From Lysobacter arseniciresistens ZS79 (lineage in GTDB: Bacteria > Pseudomonadota > Gammaproteobacteria > Xanthomonadales > Xanthomonadaceae), in contig NZ_AVPT01000019.1 of NCBI RefSeq assembly GCF_000768335.1, forward strand, positions 1 through 48,788: a DNA stretch of 48,788 nucleotides. The letters run 5' to 3'. A program made the position numbers and the translations under genes. Positions 1 through 8,347 of this stretch are shown here, piece by piece. A model generated the notes under the pieces. The model worked only from the letters and a program-made list of their open reading frames with translations. It did not search any database and was not told where the DNA came from. Within the stretch, counting starts at the first letter, position 1; the number at the start of each line of letters is the position of its first letter.

Positions 1-3
1 TAA

Positions 4-438
4 GTGTCCGTGAAAACGGGGGTGAACCCGAATCGCGCGGCGGACCATATGCAATTCAGCATCTACGAGCCTGACGGACAGTTAATTTACCGCCACATCT
101 ACGATCAGACGCCCTACATGACGGCGTACATGATGGACTTCAGCTTTCCGGAGCCGGAGTTGGCGGACTGGGACTTTTTCGTAGCGCTGAAAGGCAGCTT
201 CGATTACATGAGGGAAAATGCGCACAAGCACCACGGTGCGGCGTCCCCGGATGATTCCTCGATTTCGCGTGTGGAGGCAGGCAAGCCCGCGTCGCGCTCG
301 GGGTGGTGGCACACCCCCGCCAAGCAGAACAGCCGTCGCTACTTCAAGCAGGGCGACGTATTCCCCGAGATCGAGGGCAGTGCCTACGGTGCAACCTTCT
401 GGCAATGGTCGCCCGACCAGTCCGATCCAAAGCTCTGA
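4..438 (+). CDS. Uncharacterised protein coupled to a CsrA paralogue
   Basis: I do not recognise this 144-residue protein. A stop codon sits at 1-3, so the frame cannot begin upstream; candidate starts are GTG at 4 and ATG at 49, the latter giving a 129-residue product. No signal peptide or membrane segment is visible. It is rich in Tyr, Phe, Trp and acidic residues, with the aromatic stretches GWWHTP and FWQWSP near the C-terminus. Its stop at 436-438 lies 2 nt before the ATG of the CsrA-like gene, so the two are probably cotranscribed and translationally coupled. The DNA is visibly richer in A/T than the genes after 870, which suggests recent acquisition. That it is a real gene is inferred from the coupling and uninterrupted frame. 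Confidence 0.55.
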   Translation: MSVKTGVNPNRAADHMQFSIYEPDGQLIYRHIYDQTPYMTAYMMDFSFPEPELADWDFFVALKGSFDYMRENAHKHHGAASPDDSSISRVEAGKPASRSGWWHTPAKQNSRRYFKQGDVFPEIEGSAYGATFWQWSPDQSDPKL

Positions 439-440
439 CC

Positions 441-632
441 ATGCTGCTGCTCACGCGCAGGGAGGCGGGAGTGGTATCCGTCGGTAGCTCAGTCCGGGTG
501 ACGGTGCGGTCGGTCCGCGACGGGCAGGTCAAGTTCGGGATCGCTGCGCCACGGGATGTGCCGGTGTACCGCGGGGAGATCCGTCGGCGAATGCAGTGCG
601 GGGCGTCGCAGGCTTCCCGGGATGGGGCTTGA
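441..632 (+). CDS. csrA: CsrA/RsmA-family RNA-binding regulator, divergent paralogue
   Basis: CsrA proteins are small dimers that bind GGA motifs in mRNA leaders and change translation or stability. This 63-residue protein aligns without gaps to the CsrA core: it opens with MLLLTRRE, continues through strands VRVTV and QVKFGIAAP, and reaches DVPVYRGEI. The family's RNA-binding residues L4, R7 and R44 are present, but the usual VGE at 8-10 is EAG and the HREE motif is YRGE, so it is divergent from housekeeping CsrA. The ATG follows the preceding stop by 2 nt and has no strong ribosome site of its own, consistent with coupling. The housekeeping csrA is probably elsewhere in the genome. Confidence 0.8.
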   Translation: MLLLTRREAGVVSVGSSVRVTVRSVRDGQVKFGIAAPRDVPVYRGEIRRRMQCGASQASRDGA

Positions 633-690
633 GTCAGTCCCGTCGTGGTGGGATGTCACGCTGGTCCACGGCTATCGCAGCGAATTCGCC

Positions 691-725
691 AAAAACAAAA
701 AGCCCCGCGCGAGCGGGGCTTTTTG
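691..725. terminator. Bidirectional intrinsic terminator
   Basis: A perfect 8-bp stem (701-708 with 713-720) with a GCGA loop is flanked by T's on the + strand and by an A-rich run at 691-700, which gives U's on the - strand. It can end transcription of the csrA pair from the left and of the tRNA-Ala from the right. Confidence 0.8.
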
Positions 726-744
726 CATGGTGACGCTGGTTTCG

Positions 745-820
<76 letters not shown>

Positions 821-871
821 ACGAAGGGCGCAATTCTAGCGGGAAGCGATGCCCGGGCGCCAGTCCCTTCG

Positions 872-1984
872 TTACTTCGGCAGCAGCGGGGCGAGGACCG
901 GTTCCAGCAGCTCGCGGCGCCAGCCCTCCAGCGCCGGTGGCCAGTGGCCGTGGTCGAGCAGGGCTTCGAGGTAGCGGCGTGAGGCAAGCAGGCCGTCGGG
1001 CAGGTCCAGTTCGGCCCCGCGTGCGGCGACGGCGACCTGCAGGTCGCGCAGGCGCTGCTTGTCGCGCTTTTCGGCGAGGCTTGCGTCGGGGGTGTCGGCC
1101 TCGTCCGGGAGTTCGGTCGAAAAGGCGCGCCAGACCACGTCGCCCAGCTTGCGCGGTGCCTTGGGATGGGCGTCCAGCCGCGCCTGCAGGGCGGCGCGGT
1201 CGGTCGGCGGCCTGCGCGCGAGGTCGACCGCCAGTTCGTTGTCGAGGATCCAGCTGCGCGGGCGGTCGGCTTCGCGGGCGTGGACGTCGCGCCAACGCAG
1301 CAGGCGGACCAGTCGGCGCTGCGCCTCCAGGTCGAGGAACTGCGCCGAGCGCATCGACAGGTGCGGCCAGCGCTCGGCGGCGTCGTCGGTGGCGTTGGCG
1401 ACGGTGCGCGCCGCGTCGTCTTCCAGCCAGCCGCGCCGCCCGAGCTGGGCCAGCATTCCGTCCAGTACGTCGTGCATCTCGAACAGGTGGCGTACGTCGT
1501 CGGCGGCGTACTCGAGCTGGGCCGGCGACAGCGGCCGGCGCAGCCAGTCCGAGCGCGTCTCGCCCTTGGCCAGTGCGACGCCGGTCAGCTGTTCGACCAG
1601 CTTCTGGTACCCCAGGCCGCCGCCCACGCCGGCCAGCGCCGCCGCCAGCTGGGTGTCGAACAGCGGCCGCGGGACGACGTTGCAGGCATGCTTGAACGCG
1701 ACCAGGTCCTCGCTCGGACTGTGCATGACCTTGAGGATCGACTCGTCGGCGAGGATCGGCGCAAGCGCGTCGGTGATGCCCGGGGCGAGCGCGTCGACCA
1801 GCAGGATCTCCAGCGCCCCTTCGTGCTCCAGCGCGATCTGCACCAGCGCCAGTTGCGGCCAGTAGGTGCGTTCGCGGATGAATTCGGTGTCCAGCCCCAG
1901 CCGCGAGGGGCGCCGGGCGAGGAGGGCGGCCAGCACCGCGGGGTCGGTGACCCACTCGGGTGCGGGGGAAGATGGGCTTTGCAC
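872..1984 (-). CDS. rnd: Ribonuclease D
   Basis: RNase D is a 3'-5' exoribonuclease that trims tRNA precursors and other structured RNAs. The 370-residue product has the DEDDy exonuclease core: LDTEF near residue 30, FDTQLAA near 110, and YAADDVRHL near 160 supplying the Tyr and last Asp. A C-terminal HRDC-like helical domain follows (about 210-290), as in the family (E. coli about 375). The start is a GTG at 1984; no better in-frame ATG covers the N-terminus of the nuclease domain. It is transcribed towards the tRNA-Ala and diverges from the lipoprotein gene at 2117. Confidence 0.93.
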   Translation of the reverse strand: MQSPSSPAPEWVTDPAVLAALLARRPSRLGLDTEFIRERTYWPQLALVQIALEHEGALEILLVDALAPGITDALAPILADESILKVMHSPSEDLVAFKHACNVVPRPLFDTQLAAALAGVGGGLGYQKLVEQLTGVALAKGETRSDWLRRPLSPAQLEYAADDVRHLFEMHDVLDGMLAQLGRRGWLEDDAARTVANATDDAAERWPHLSMRSAQFLDLEAQRRLVRLLRWRDVHAREADRPRSWILDNELAVDLARRPPTDRAALQARLDAHPKAPRKLGDVVWRAFSTELPDEADTPDASLAEKRDKQRLRDLQVAVAARGAELDLPDGLLASRRYLEALLDHGHWPPALEGWRRELLEPVLAPLLPK

Positions 1985-2015
1985 GGGGCGGTTGCGTGTC
2001 GGCGGCGGGACGAAG

Positions 2016-2045
2016 TTGCCCCGGCGGGCGACAATAGCCTACTTT
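2016..2045 (+). promoter_or_regulatory. Possible sigma70 promoter for the SUMF1-domain gene
   Basis: TTGCCC at 2016-2021 and TACTTT at 2040-2045, 18 nt apart, lie between the divergent rnd and the lipoprotein gene. The -10 match is weak. Confidence 0.25.
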
Positions 2046-2116
2046 CGGTGCGCCCTTCAGGGCCGGAGGACTCGCGTGCACGAACGCCAGTGGTCGGGAC
2101 GGGTGGCCGAGTGACG

Positions 2117-3967
2117 ATGACGCGCACGCTACGCCATTGCGGGCTGGCGGCGTTGCTGGCGCTGCTTGCGGCGTGCTCGGACCGCACGGGCGACCGCGCG
2201 GCGGCGACCGGCGACGTGGGTGATGCCGACGGGCGGCCCCAGATCGTGCGCGTCGAGCCCGGCCAGCAGGTGGCGCCGGTGCCCGACTGGGAACCGCCAC
2301 GGGTCGAGGTCGCCGATGACGATGTCGAGTCGATGAAGGAACAGGCGGCGACGGCACTGGCGGCCGGCGAGCTGTTCGGCGACGCCGACGACGCCATCCC
2401 GCTGTACCTCGCGTTGCGCGAGCACGCCCCGGACGATGCCGACGCGGAGGCCGGGCTGGCCGCCGCGACGGGCGCGTTGCTGGAGCAGGGCGGGGCGGCG
2501 CTGGCGGCCATCGACAGCGAACCGGCCGCGTTGGTGCGGGCGCGCGAGATTGCGGCGGTCGCGCGCGACGTGGCGCCGTCCGAGCAGGCGGTCACCGACT
2601 ACCTCGCGCAGGTCGACCGGGCCGCGCACGCCGCGCAGGCCAACCGGCGCGGCGAGGCGGCGCTCAACCGGCGCGAGTTCGGCCTCGACGGTGCAGGCGC
2701 GGTGACGTCCTTCCGCGAGGCGCTGGAGCTGCGCCCGGGCGATGCGCGCGCGATGCAGGGCCTCGCCGCGGCCGAAAGCGCGCTCATCCGCCAGGCCGAA
2801 CTGGCGGCAAAGGCCGACGACTACGAAGCCGCGGACGACTGGCTCGACCGCGCCGCCCGCGTCCGGCCCGGCATGGACACGGTCGAACAGGCCCGGCTGC
2901 GCATGGCGCGCACGCGTGGTGCGCGGGTGCGCGAGTTGCGCGACCTGGGCATCGCCGTGCTGGCGCGCGAGGCCGATGTCGATGCCGCGCGCGAATACCT
3001 CGCCCGCATGCTCAGGATCGCCCCGCCGGGTGACTCCGCCGCGGTCGAGCTGCGCGAGCGGATCGAGCTGGCCAGCCACTACGGCCTGTTCCGCCCCGGC
3101 CAGGCGTTCACCGAAGCGCTTGGCCGCGCCGGGCGCGGGCCGGAGATGGTGGTGATCCCGCACGGTGCGTTCCGGATGGGGGCGGAGGCCGATGAGGCCG
3201 GTTCGACCGACGCCGAGCGCCCGGTGCGGACGGTGCGGTTCGAGCGCGGGCTGGCGGTGTCGCGCAACGAGATCACCGTGGGCGAGTTCCGCCGCTTCGT
3301 CGCCGCCACCGGCTACGAGCCTCGCGCGACCCGGCGCGGCTACTCCACCGTCTACGACGAGCGCAGTGGCAACCTGGTGCGGCGCAGCGGGGTCGACTGG
3401 CGCTCGGACTACGCCGGCAAGCCGGCCGGCGACGACCTGCCGGTGGTGCACGTCAGCGCCCACGACGCCGCGGCCTACGCGGCCTGGCTCGCCGAACAGA
3501 CCGGGCACGGGTACCGCCTGCCGAGCGAGGCCGAGTTCGAATACATGCTGCGCGCCGGCAGCACCACGCGCTTCCCGTGGGGCGACGGTACGCCGCCACC
3601 GGGCACCGGCAACTTCACCGGCAGCGGCGACAGCTCGCCGGGCGGGCGCAACTGGCGCAACGCGTTCGACGGCCTGGACGACGGCGCCTGGGGGCCGGCG
3701 CCGGTCGGTTCGTACGCGACCAATGCATTCGGCCTTCACGACGTCGCCGGCAATGTCAGCGAGTGGGTCGCCGACTGCTGGCACGACAGTTACCGGCGCG
3801 CGCCCGCCGACGGCAAGGCCTGGTTCAACCCGGGTTGCCGCACGCGGGTGGTGCGGGGCGGTGCGTGGGCGAGCTCGCCGGCGCAGACCCGTTCGGCGTG
3901 GCGGCTAGGGAGCGACGCCAATACCACCAATGCGCGCGTCGGCTTCCGCGTCGTCCGCGAGATCTGA
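2117..3967 (+). CDS. Lipoprotein with helical repeats and a non-catalytic SUMF1 (FGE-like) domain
   Basis: This 616-residue protein starts with a lipoprotein signal (LLALLAACSD, lipobox Cys about residue 20), so it should be anchored in the envelope. Residues about 80-340 are Ala-rich helices resembling TPR-type repeats. From about 344 it is a formylglycine-generating-enzyme (SUMF1/C-type lectin) fold: VIPHGAFRMG, NEITVGEFRRF, PVVHVSAHDAAAYAAWL, YRLPSEAEFEYMLRAG, NVSEWVADCW, VVRGGAW and VGFRVVRE. The region that carries the two active-site cysteines in true formylglycine enzymes reads TRSAWRLGSD, so sulfatase activation is unlikely. ATG 2117 is preferred; GTG 2111 in frame is an alternative. 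It is followed 37 nt later by an M48 protease gene. Confidence 0.85.
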   Translation: MTRTLRHCGLAALLALLAACSDRTGDRAAATGDVGDADGRPQIVRVEPGQQVAPVPDWEPPRVEVADDDVESMKEQAATALAAGELFGDADDAIPLYLALREHAPDDADAEAGLAAATGALLEQGGAALAAIDSEPAALVRAREIAAVARDVAPSEQAVTDYLAQVDRAAHAAQANRRGEAALNRREFGLDGAGAVTSFREALELRPGDARAMQGLAAAESALIRQAELAAKADDYEAADDWLDRAARVRPGMDTVEQARLRMARTRGARVRELRDLGIAVLAREADVDAAREYLARMLRIAPPGDSAAVELRERIELASHYGLFRPGQAFTEALGRAGRGPEMVVIPHGAFRMGAEADEAGSTDAERPVRTVRFERGLAVSRNEITVGEFRRFVAATGYEPRATRRGYSTVYDERSGNLVRRSGVDWRSDYAGKPAGDDLPVVHVSAHDAAAYAAWLAEQTGHGYRLPSEAEFEYMLRAGSTTRFPWGDGTPPPGTGNFTGSGDSSPGGRNWRNAFDGLDDGAWGPAPVGSYATNAFGLHDVAGNVSEWVADCWHDSYRRAPADGKAWFNPGCRTRVVRGGAWASSPAQTRSAWRLGSDANTTNARVGFRVVREI

Positions 3968-4004
3968 CCAACCCGCCCGGCCGGGCGGTATCGAGGAGTT
4001 GTCG

Positions 4005-4937
4005 ATGGCAATCGGTTCCCTGGGCGGCCTGCGTCGCCGCCAGCCCGCTACCGGGCGACGCCGCGGGGGCGGCATCCGCTGGTGGATCCTGCTGCTGTTC
4101 GCCGGCTACGCCGCGTGGCAGTGGTTCGGCAGCGCCGAGACCGACCCGTACACCGGCGAGACCGCGCATTACGGCGCCAGCGCCGCCGAGGAAGTGCAGC
4201 TGGGCGCGCAGGCCTACCAGCAGGTGCTGGGCGACGCGCAGGCGCAGGGTGCCCTGCTGCCGCCGGACACCGAGGTCAGCCGGCAGATACGCACCATCGC
4301 GCAGCGCCTCGTCGCGCGCGTGCCGGAGGTGACCACGCAGCTGGCGCAGCGCAACCAGCAGCAGGCGCCGACGTTCTACGAGCAGTTCCAGTGGGACGTC
4401 AGCGTGATCCAGTCCGACCAGGCCAACGCGTTCTGCCTGCCCGGCGGCAAGATGGCCGTCTACACCGGCCTGTTGCCGGTGGCGCAGACCGAGGACGCGA
4501 TGGCGGTGGTGATGGGGCACGAGATCGCCCACGCACTGCTGCGCCACGGCTCCCAGCGCATGGCCCAGCAGGAGCTGGTGCAGATGGGGCAGATGGCCGC
4601 CGGCATGGCGATCGGCGGGATGGACCCGCAACAGCAGCAGGCGGTGATGGCGGCGCTGGGCGCCGGTGCGCAGTACGGCTTCATCCTGCCGTACGGCCGC
4701 AGCCACGAGACCCAGGCCGACCAGGTCGGGCTGATGCTGGCGGCCGCGGCCTGCTACGACCCGCGCCAGGCGATCCCGCTGTGGGAGCGGATGTCGGCAT
4801 CGAGCGGCGGCCAGTCGCCGCCGGAGTTCGCCTCGACCCACCCCGACCCGGCCAACCGGATCCAGCACCTGCAGTCGTTGATGCCGCAGGCGCTGGAGTT
4901 CCACCGCCAGTACTGCGCGGACCAGCCGCTGCAGTAG
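4005..4937 (+). CDS. M48-family zinc metalloprotease, membrane anchored
   Basis: The 310-residue product belongs to the YpfJ/KPN_02809-like 'neutral zinc metallopeptidase' or M48 group: a basic N-terminus, one membrane segment (WWILLLFAGYAAWQWF, about 27-42), then the zinc site HEIAHALLRHG (HExxH) with a downstream glutamate in SHETQADQ. FASTHPDPANRI near the C-terminus is typical of M48 proteins of the LoiP/BepA group. It probably degrades or checks envelope proteins. ATG 4005 has GAGGAG at 3993-3998; an upstream ATG at 3930 inside the previous gene is rejected. It may be cotranscribed with the SUMF1-domain lipoprotein. Confidence 0.88.
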   Translation: MAIGSLGGLRRRQPATGRRRGGGIRWWILLLFAGYAAWQWFGSAETDPYTGETAHYGASAAEEVQLGAQAYQQVLGDAQAQGALLPPDTEVSRQIRTIAQRLVARVPEVTTQLAQRNQQQAPTFYEQFQWDVSVIQSDQANAFCLPGGKMAVYTGLLPVAQTEDAMAVVMGHEIAHALLRHGSQRMAQQELVQMGQMAAGMAIGGMDPQQQQAVMAALGAGAQYGFILPYGRSHETQADQVGLMLAAAACYDPRQAIPLWERMSASSGGQSPPEFASTHPDPANRIQHLQSLMPQALEFHRQYCADQPLQ

Positions 4938-4948
4938 GCGCGTCGACG

Positions 4949-5431
4949 TTAGCGCTTGGAGTCGGGTTTCTTCCCGGTGGCGGCGTTCTGGCCGACGCTG
5001 CCGGAAAGGTTCTGCTGGAACTCCTTCCACATCGACAGGTTGCGTTCGGTCAGCTGGTTCATCATCGTCCACGGGGTCTGGCCGATCATGCCGCCCATCT
5101 GCTTGCGGAACTGCTGCTGCTGGTCGAGGAAGACCTGCATCGAGCGCTCCAGGTAGGTGCCCATGAAGCCCTGCAGCGAGTCCCCGTAGAAGCGGATGAT
5201 CTGGCTCAGCAGCTGGGTCGACAGCACCGGTTCGCCGTCCTGCTCGTGCTCGGCGATGATCTGCAGCAGCACCTGCCGGGTCAGGTCCTCGCCCGAGCGG
5301 GCGTCGCGCACCTCGAACTCCTCACCGTCGACGATCAGCTGTCGCACGTCCTCGATGGTGATGTAGCTGGAGATCTCGGTGTCGTAGAGACGGCGGTTGG
5401 GGTACTTCTTGATGACGCGCGTCTGGGCCAT
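4949..5431 (-). CDS. phaR: Polyhydroxyalkanoate synthesis regulator PhaR
   Basis: PhaR represses phasin and PHA synthesis genes and is released when it binds PHA. The 160-residue protein has the N-terminal DNA/PHA-binding domain (VIKKYPNRRLYDTEISSYI), the second conserved block (LTRQVLLQIIAEHE) and a Gln-rich amphipathic tail (FLDQQQQFRKQMGGM). ATG 5431 places the conserved RVIKKYPNRRLYD four residues from the start; ATG 5452 is possible. It lies downstream of phaB on the same strand and converges with the M48 gene, with only 11 nt between stops. Confidence 0.92.
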   Translation of the reverse strand: MAQTRVIKKYPNRRLYDTEISSYITIEDVRQLIVDGEEFEVRDARSGEDLTRQVLLQIIAEHEQDGEPVLSTQLLSQIIRFYGDSLQGFMGTYLERSMQVFLDQQQQFRKQMGGMIGQTPWTMMNQLTERNLSMWKEFQQNLSGSVGQNAATGKKPDSKR

Positions 5432-5504
5432 GGAGCGGGCGCTCGGTTGCATGATGCTCCGCAGCATGGCCCACGCCGGCGCCGCTTTGCAACTTGTGGC
5501 GGCG

Positions 5505-6245
5505 TTACCAGCCCATGTACTGGCCACCGTTGGCCGACAGGTTGGCGCCGGTGATCCAGCCGGCTTCGTCGGGGACGAAGAACGACACCGCGTAGGCGAT
5601 CTCGTCGGGCGTGCCGAGCCGCCCGGTCGGGATCTGCGCGACGATCTTCTCGCGGATCTCCTCCGGCACCGCCATCACCATGTCGGTGCCGATGTAGCCC
5701 GGCGACACCGTGTTTACGGTGATGCCGAACCTGGCGTTCTCCTGCGCCAGCGAAATGGTGAAGCCGTGCATGCCGGCCTTGGCCGCGGCGTAGTTCGCCT
5801 GGCCGTACTGGCCCTTCTGGCCGTTGATCGAGCTGATCTGCACGATCCGCCCCCACTTGCGCGCGCGCATGCCCTCGATCACCGGGCGGGTGACGTTGAA
5901 ACAGGAGTTGAGGTTGGTGCAGATGACGTCGTTCCACTGCTGCGGCGTCATCTTGTGGAAGGTCGAGTCGCGGGTGATGCCGGCGTTGTTGACGAGGATG
6001 TCGACCGGGCCGAGCTGCTCCTCGATGTCGCGCACCAGCGACTCGGCCTGCTCGGGCGAGGACACGTCGCCGCGGGCGATCGCGACATCGACGCCGGCGT
6101 CCTTCATCCGCGCCTGCCATTCGCGGCCGCGGCCCTCGTCGCGGAAGTTGGTCGCCACCCGGTGGCCCATGCCGGCGAGCCGCTTGACGATCGAAGTACC
6201 GATGCCGCCGGTGCCGCCGGTGACCAGTGCAACGCGTGCCTGCAT
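5505..6245 (-). CDS. phbB: Acetoacetyl-CoA reductase
   Basis: This NADPH-dependent short-chain dehydrogenase reduces acetoacetyl-CoA to (R)-3-hydroxybutyryl-CoA for polyhydroxybutyrate. The 246 residues show the Rossmann motif VTGGTGGIGTSI, NNAG, the catalytic Ser of QISSINGQKGQ, and YAAAK (YxxxK). The C-terminus SANGGQYMGW is characteristic of PhaB. A strong ribosome site (GGAGGAGGA on the minus strand) precedes ATG 6245. phaR follows 73 nt downstream; the polymerase genes are not in the window. Confidence 0.95.
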   Translation of the reverse strand: MQARVALVTGGTGGIGTSIVKRLAGMGHRVATNFRDEGRGREWQARMKDAGVDVAIARGDVSSPEQAESLVRDIEEQLGPVDILVNNAGITRDSTFHKMTPQQWNDVICTNLNSCFNVTRPVIEGMRARKWGRIVQISSINGQKGQYGQANYAAAKAGMHGFTISLAQENARFGITVNTVSPGYIGTDMVMAVPEEIREKIVAQIPTGRLGTPDEIAYAVSFFVPDEAGWITGANLSANGGQYMGW

Positions 6246-6318
6246 GTCGTTCCTCCTCCCCGTGTGCCCGACCTCAGTCTAGTCCGCGATTGTGAAATGT
6301 CTGTTGTGCGATGCAGGG

Positions 6319-7248
6319 TCAGGACGCGGTGTCGCCACGGCCGATCAGTTGCGGCCGGAATGCTGTGCGCGCTGCCGGGAGCAGGTCGGTCACGCGGTCC
6401 GCCCCGGCGAGTGCCGCGGGGTCCTGCCCGAGCGCGGCCCAGGCGCGGCGCAGGGCGGGCAGGGGATCGGTGGGGTCGACCGGCCGTGCCGATTCGGACT
6501 TGGACAGCTTGCGGCCGTCGGCGCCGGTCACCAGCGGGAGGTGGGCGTGGCGCGTGACCGGCAGCCCGAGCGCGCGTTGCAGCAGGATCTGGCGGCCGGT
6601 CGAGTCGAGCAGGTCGGCGCCGCGCACGACGTCGGTGATGCCCTGCGCGGCGTCATCGACCACCACCGCGAGCTGGTAGGCCCAGTAGCCGTCGGCGCGC
6701 AGCAGGACGAAGTCACCCACCGTCGCGCCGACGTCCTGAACCTGCGGGCCGCGTACGAGGTCTTCGAACGCGACGCGGGCATCGGGCGCCACCCGCAACC
6801 GGACCGCCGGCCGAGGGCGCCGGGTGGTTGCGACGCAGCGACGGTGGATGCCGCCGGTCGCGGCCAGGTCGGCGCGGCTGCAATGGCATTCGAATGCGTG
6901 GCCGTCCGCCAGCAGCCGGTCCAGCGCCCGGCGGTACAGGTCGCCACGCTCGCTCTGGCGGACCACCGGACCGTCGGGATGCAGGCCGAACGCACGCAGC
7001 GCGGCCAGTTGCCGGTCGGCCGCGCCGGGCACCTCGCGCGGCGGGTCGAGGTCCTCGATCCGGACCAGCCACTCGCCGCCGGCCCCGCGTGCGAGCAGCC
7101 AGCTGCCCAGCGCCGCCATCAGCGAGCCGGGATGCAGGTCGCCGGTGGGCGAAGGCGCGAACCGGCCGCGATAGGCCGGGGCGGGGGCGGGGGCGCAGGA
7201 CTGTGAGGAGGCGGGTGGAGGCACGGGGTCGGGCAGGGTGGAGGGCAC
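6319..7248 (-). CDS. gluQ: Glutamyl-Q tRNA(Asp) synthetase
   Basis: GluQ activates glutamate and transfers it to the queuosine base of tRNA-Asp. The protein (309 residues from GTG 7248) is a truncated class I synthetase catalytic core: [17 protein letters not shown] (HIGH equivalent), [10 protein letters not shown], the zinc site CHCSR with a further Cys about 15 residues on, and the KMSKS equivalent GRKLSKS. It lacks the anticodon-binding domain of GluRS, as the family does. The start is uncertain: the frame is open upstream to 8202 but that part is antisense to htpX. Confidence 0.9.
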   Translation of the reverse strand: MPSTLPDPVPPPASSQSCAPAPAPAYRGRFAPSPTGDLHPGSLMAALGSWLLARGAGGEWLVRIEDLDPPREVPGAADRQLAALRAFGLHPDGPVVRQSERGDLYRRALDRLLADGHAFECHCSRADLAATGGIHRRCVATTRRPRPAVRLRVAPDARVAFEDLVRGPQVQDVGATVGDFVLLRADGYWAYQLAVVVDDAAQGITDVVRGADLLDSTGRQILLQRALGLPVTRHAHLPLVTGADGRKLSKSESARPVDPTDPLPALRRAWAALGQDPAALAGADRVTDLLPAARTAFRPQLIGRGDTAS

Positions 7249-7301
7249 GCGCGGAGAGCACCGATGGCCGCGTTCCGCGGACGCCCGCGCCGGCCGGTCA
7301 T

Positions 7302-7330
7302 CTTGAATTCCCGGCGAGCCTGCCACACTT
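7302..7330 (+). promoter_or_regulatory. Candidate sigma32 (heat-shock) promoter of htpX
   Basis: CTTGAAT (7302-7308), a 14-nt spacer and CCACACTT (7323-7330) match the sigma32 pattern CTTGAAA-N13-15-CCCCATNT with a few mismatches. htpX belongs to the heat-shock regulon in E. coli, which supports the assignment. Confidence 0.45.
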
Positions 7331-7368
7331 CCGCCATGACCGCGCATGGTGCGCGCAAGGGTGTCCAC

Positions 7369-8268
7369 ATGTTCAAGCGCGTCGCGCTGTTCCTCGCAAC
7401 CAACCTGGCGGTGATGGTGCTGCTGGGCATCGTCCTGAGCATTCTGCAGAACGTCTTCGGCGTCACCCTCGGCAACAACGGCGTGCTGATCGTGATGGCC
7501 GCGCTGTTCGGCTTCGGCGGCTCGCTGATCTCGCTGATGATGTCCAAGTGGATGGCCAAGCGCTCCACCGGCGCGCACGTGATCGAGCAGCCGCGCAACG
7601 AGGCAGAGCAGTGGCTGGTCGACACGGTCCGCCGCCAGGCCGAGAACTCGGGCATCAAGATGCCGGAAGTGGCGATCTACGACGCGCCGGAGATCAACGC
7701 CTTCGCCACCGGGCCGAGCCGCAACAACTCGCTGGTCGCGGTCTCCACCGGCCTGCTGCGGGCGATGGACCGCAACGAGGCCGAGGCCGTGCTGGCCCAC
7801 GAGGTCAGCCACGTGGCCAACGGCGACATGGTGACGATGGCGCTGATCCAGGGCGTGCTCAACACCTTCGTGATCGTGCTGGCACGCGTGGTCGGGCGGG
7901 TGATCGACAGCTACATCAGTGGCAACCGAGAAGGCGGCCCGGGCTTCGGCTACTACATCATCGTGTTCGTGCTGGACATGGTGTTCGGCCTGTTCGCGAG
8001 CATGATCGCGATGTGGTTCTCGCGGCACCGCGAGTTCCGCGCCGACGCGGGCGGTGCCAGCCTGGCCGGCCGCGACAAGATGGTCGCCGCGCTGCAGCGG
8101 CTGTCGCAGACCTACGGCGAGAGCACGCTGCCCAAGCAGGTGGCGGCGTTCGGCATCAGCGGCGCGGTCGGCCATGGCCTGAAGCGGCTGCTGATGAGCC
8201 ACCCGCCGCTGGAGGAGCGCATCGCCGCGCTGAAGCGGATGTCGGATTCAGTGCGCACCGCGGCCTGA
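7369..8268 (+). CDS. htpX: Membrane protease HtpX
   Basis: HtpX is an inner-membrane M48 zinc protease that works with FtsH in membrane-protein quality control. The 299-residue product has two N-terminal membrane segments (about 5-25 and 35-58), the zinc site [13 protein letters not shown], two further hydrophobic segments (about 155-180 and 190-215) and the downstream metal-binding Glu in FRADAGGA. Its length is close to the E. coli protein (293). The downstream ATG at 7369 is chosen over an open frame from 7264, because it opens directly with the family N-terminus [15 protein letters not shown]. Confidence 0.95.
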   Translation: MFKRVALFLATNLAVMVLLGIVLSILQNVFGVTLGNNGVLIVMAALFGFGGSLISLMMSKWMAKRSTGAHVIEQPRNEAEQWLVDTVRRQAENSGIKMPEVAIYDAPEINAFATGPSRNNSLVAVSTGLLRAMDRNEAEAVLAHEVSHVANGDMVTMALIQGVLNTFVIVLARVVGRVIDSYISGNREGGPGFGYYIIVFVLDMVFGLFASMIAMWFSRHREFRADAGGASLAGRDKMVAALQRLSQTYGESTLPKQVAAFGISGAVGHGLKRLLMSHPPLEERIAALKRMSDSVRTAA

Positions 8269-8300
8269 TCCGCGGCAGCGAACGCTTGCGCCGGACGCAA

Positions 8301-8325
8301 AAAGCCCGCCAGATCGGCGGGCTTT
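8301..8325. terminator. Bidirectional terminator between htpX and fimX
   Basis: A perfect 10-bp stem (8301-8310 with 8316-8325), loop AGATC, is flanked by A's on the left and T's on the right, so it serves the two convergent genes. Confidence 0.9.
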
Positions 8326-8347
8326 TTCGTGCCGGCAACGAGGCCGG

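Noticed and set aside
2129-3784. 551-residue antisense frame in the SUMF1-domain gene
   Set aside because: No family motif, composition of a shadow frame; the + strand has clear domain motifs.
1166-3967. 933-residue start for the SUMF1-domain protein
   Set aside because: The first 317 residues are antisense to rnd; the lipoprotein signal peptide begins at 2117.
2117-3967. Sulfatase-activating formylglycine-generating enzyme
   Set aside because: The active-site cysteines of the family are absent in the C-terminal core.
3825-5072. Long antisense frame over the M48 protease
   Set aside because: His/Arg/Leu-rich shadow; the opposite strand has HExxH and a ribosome site.
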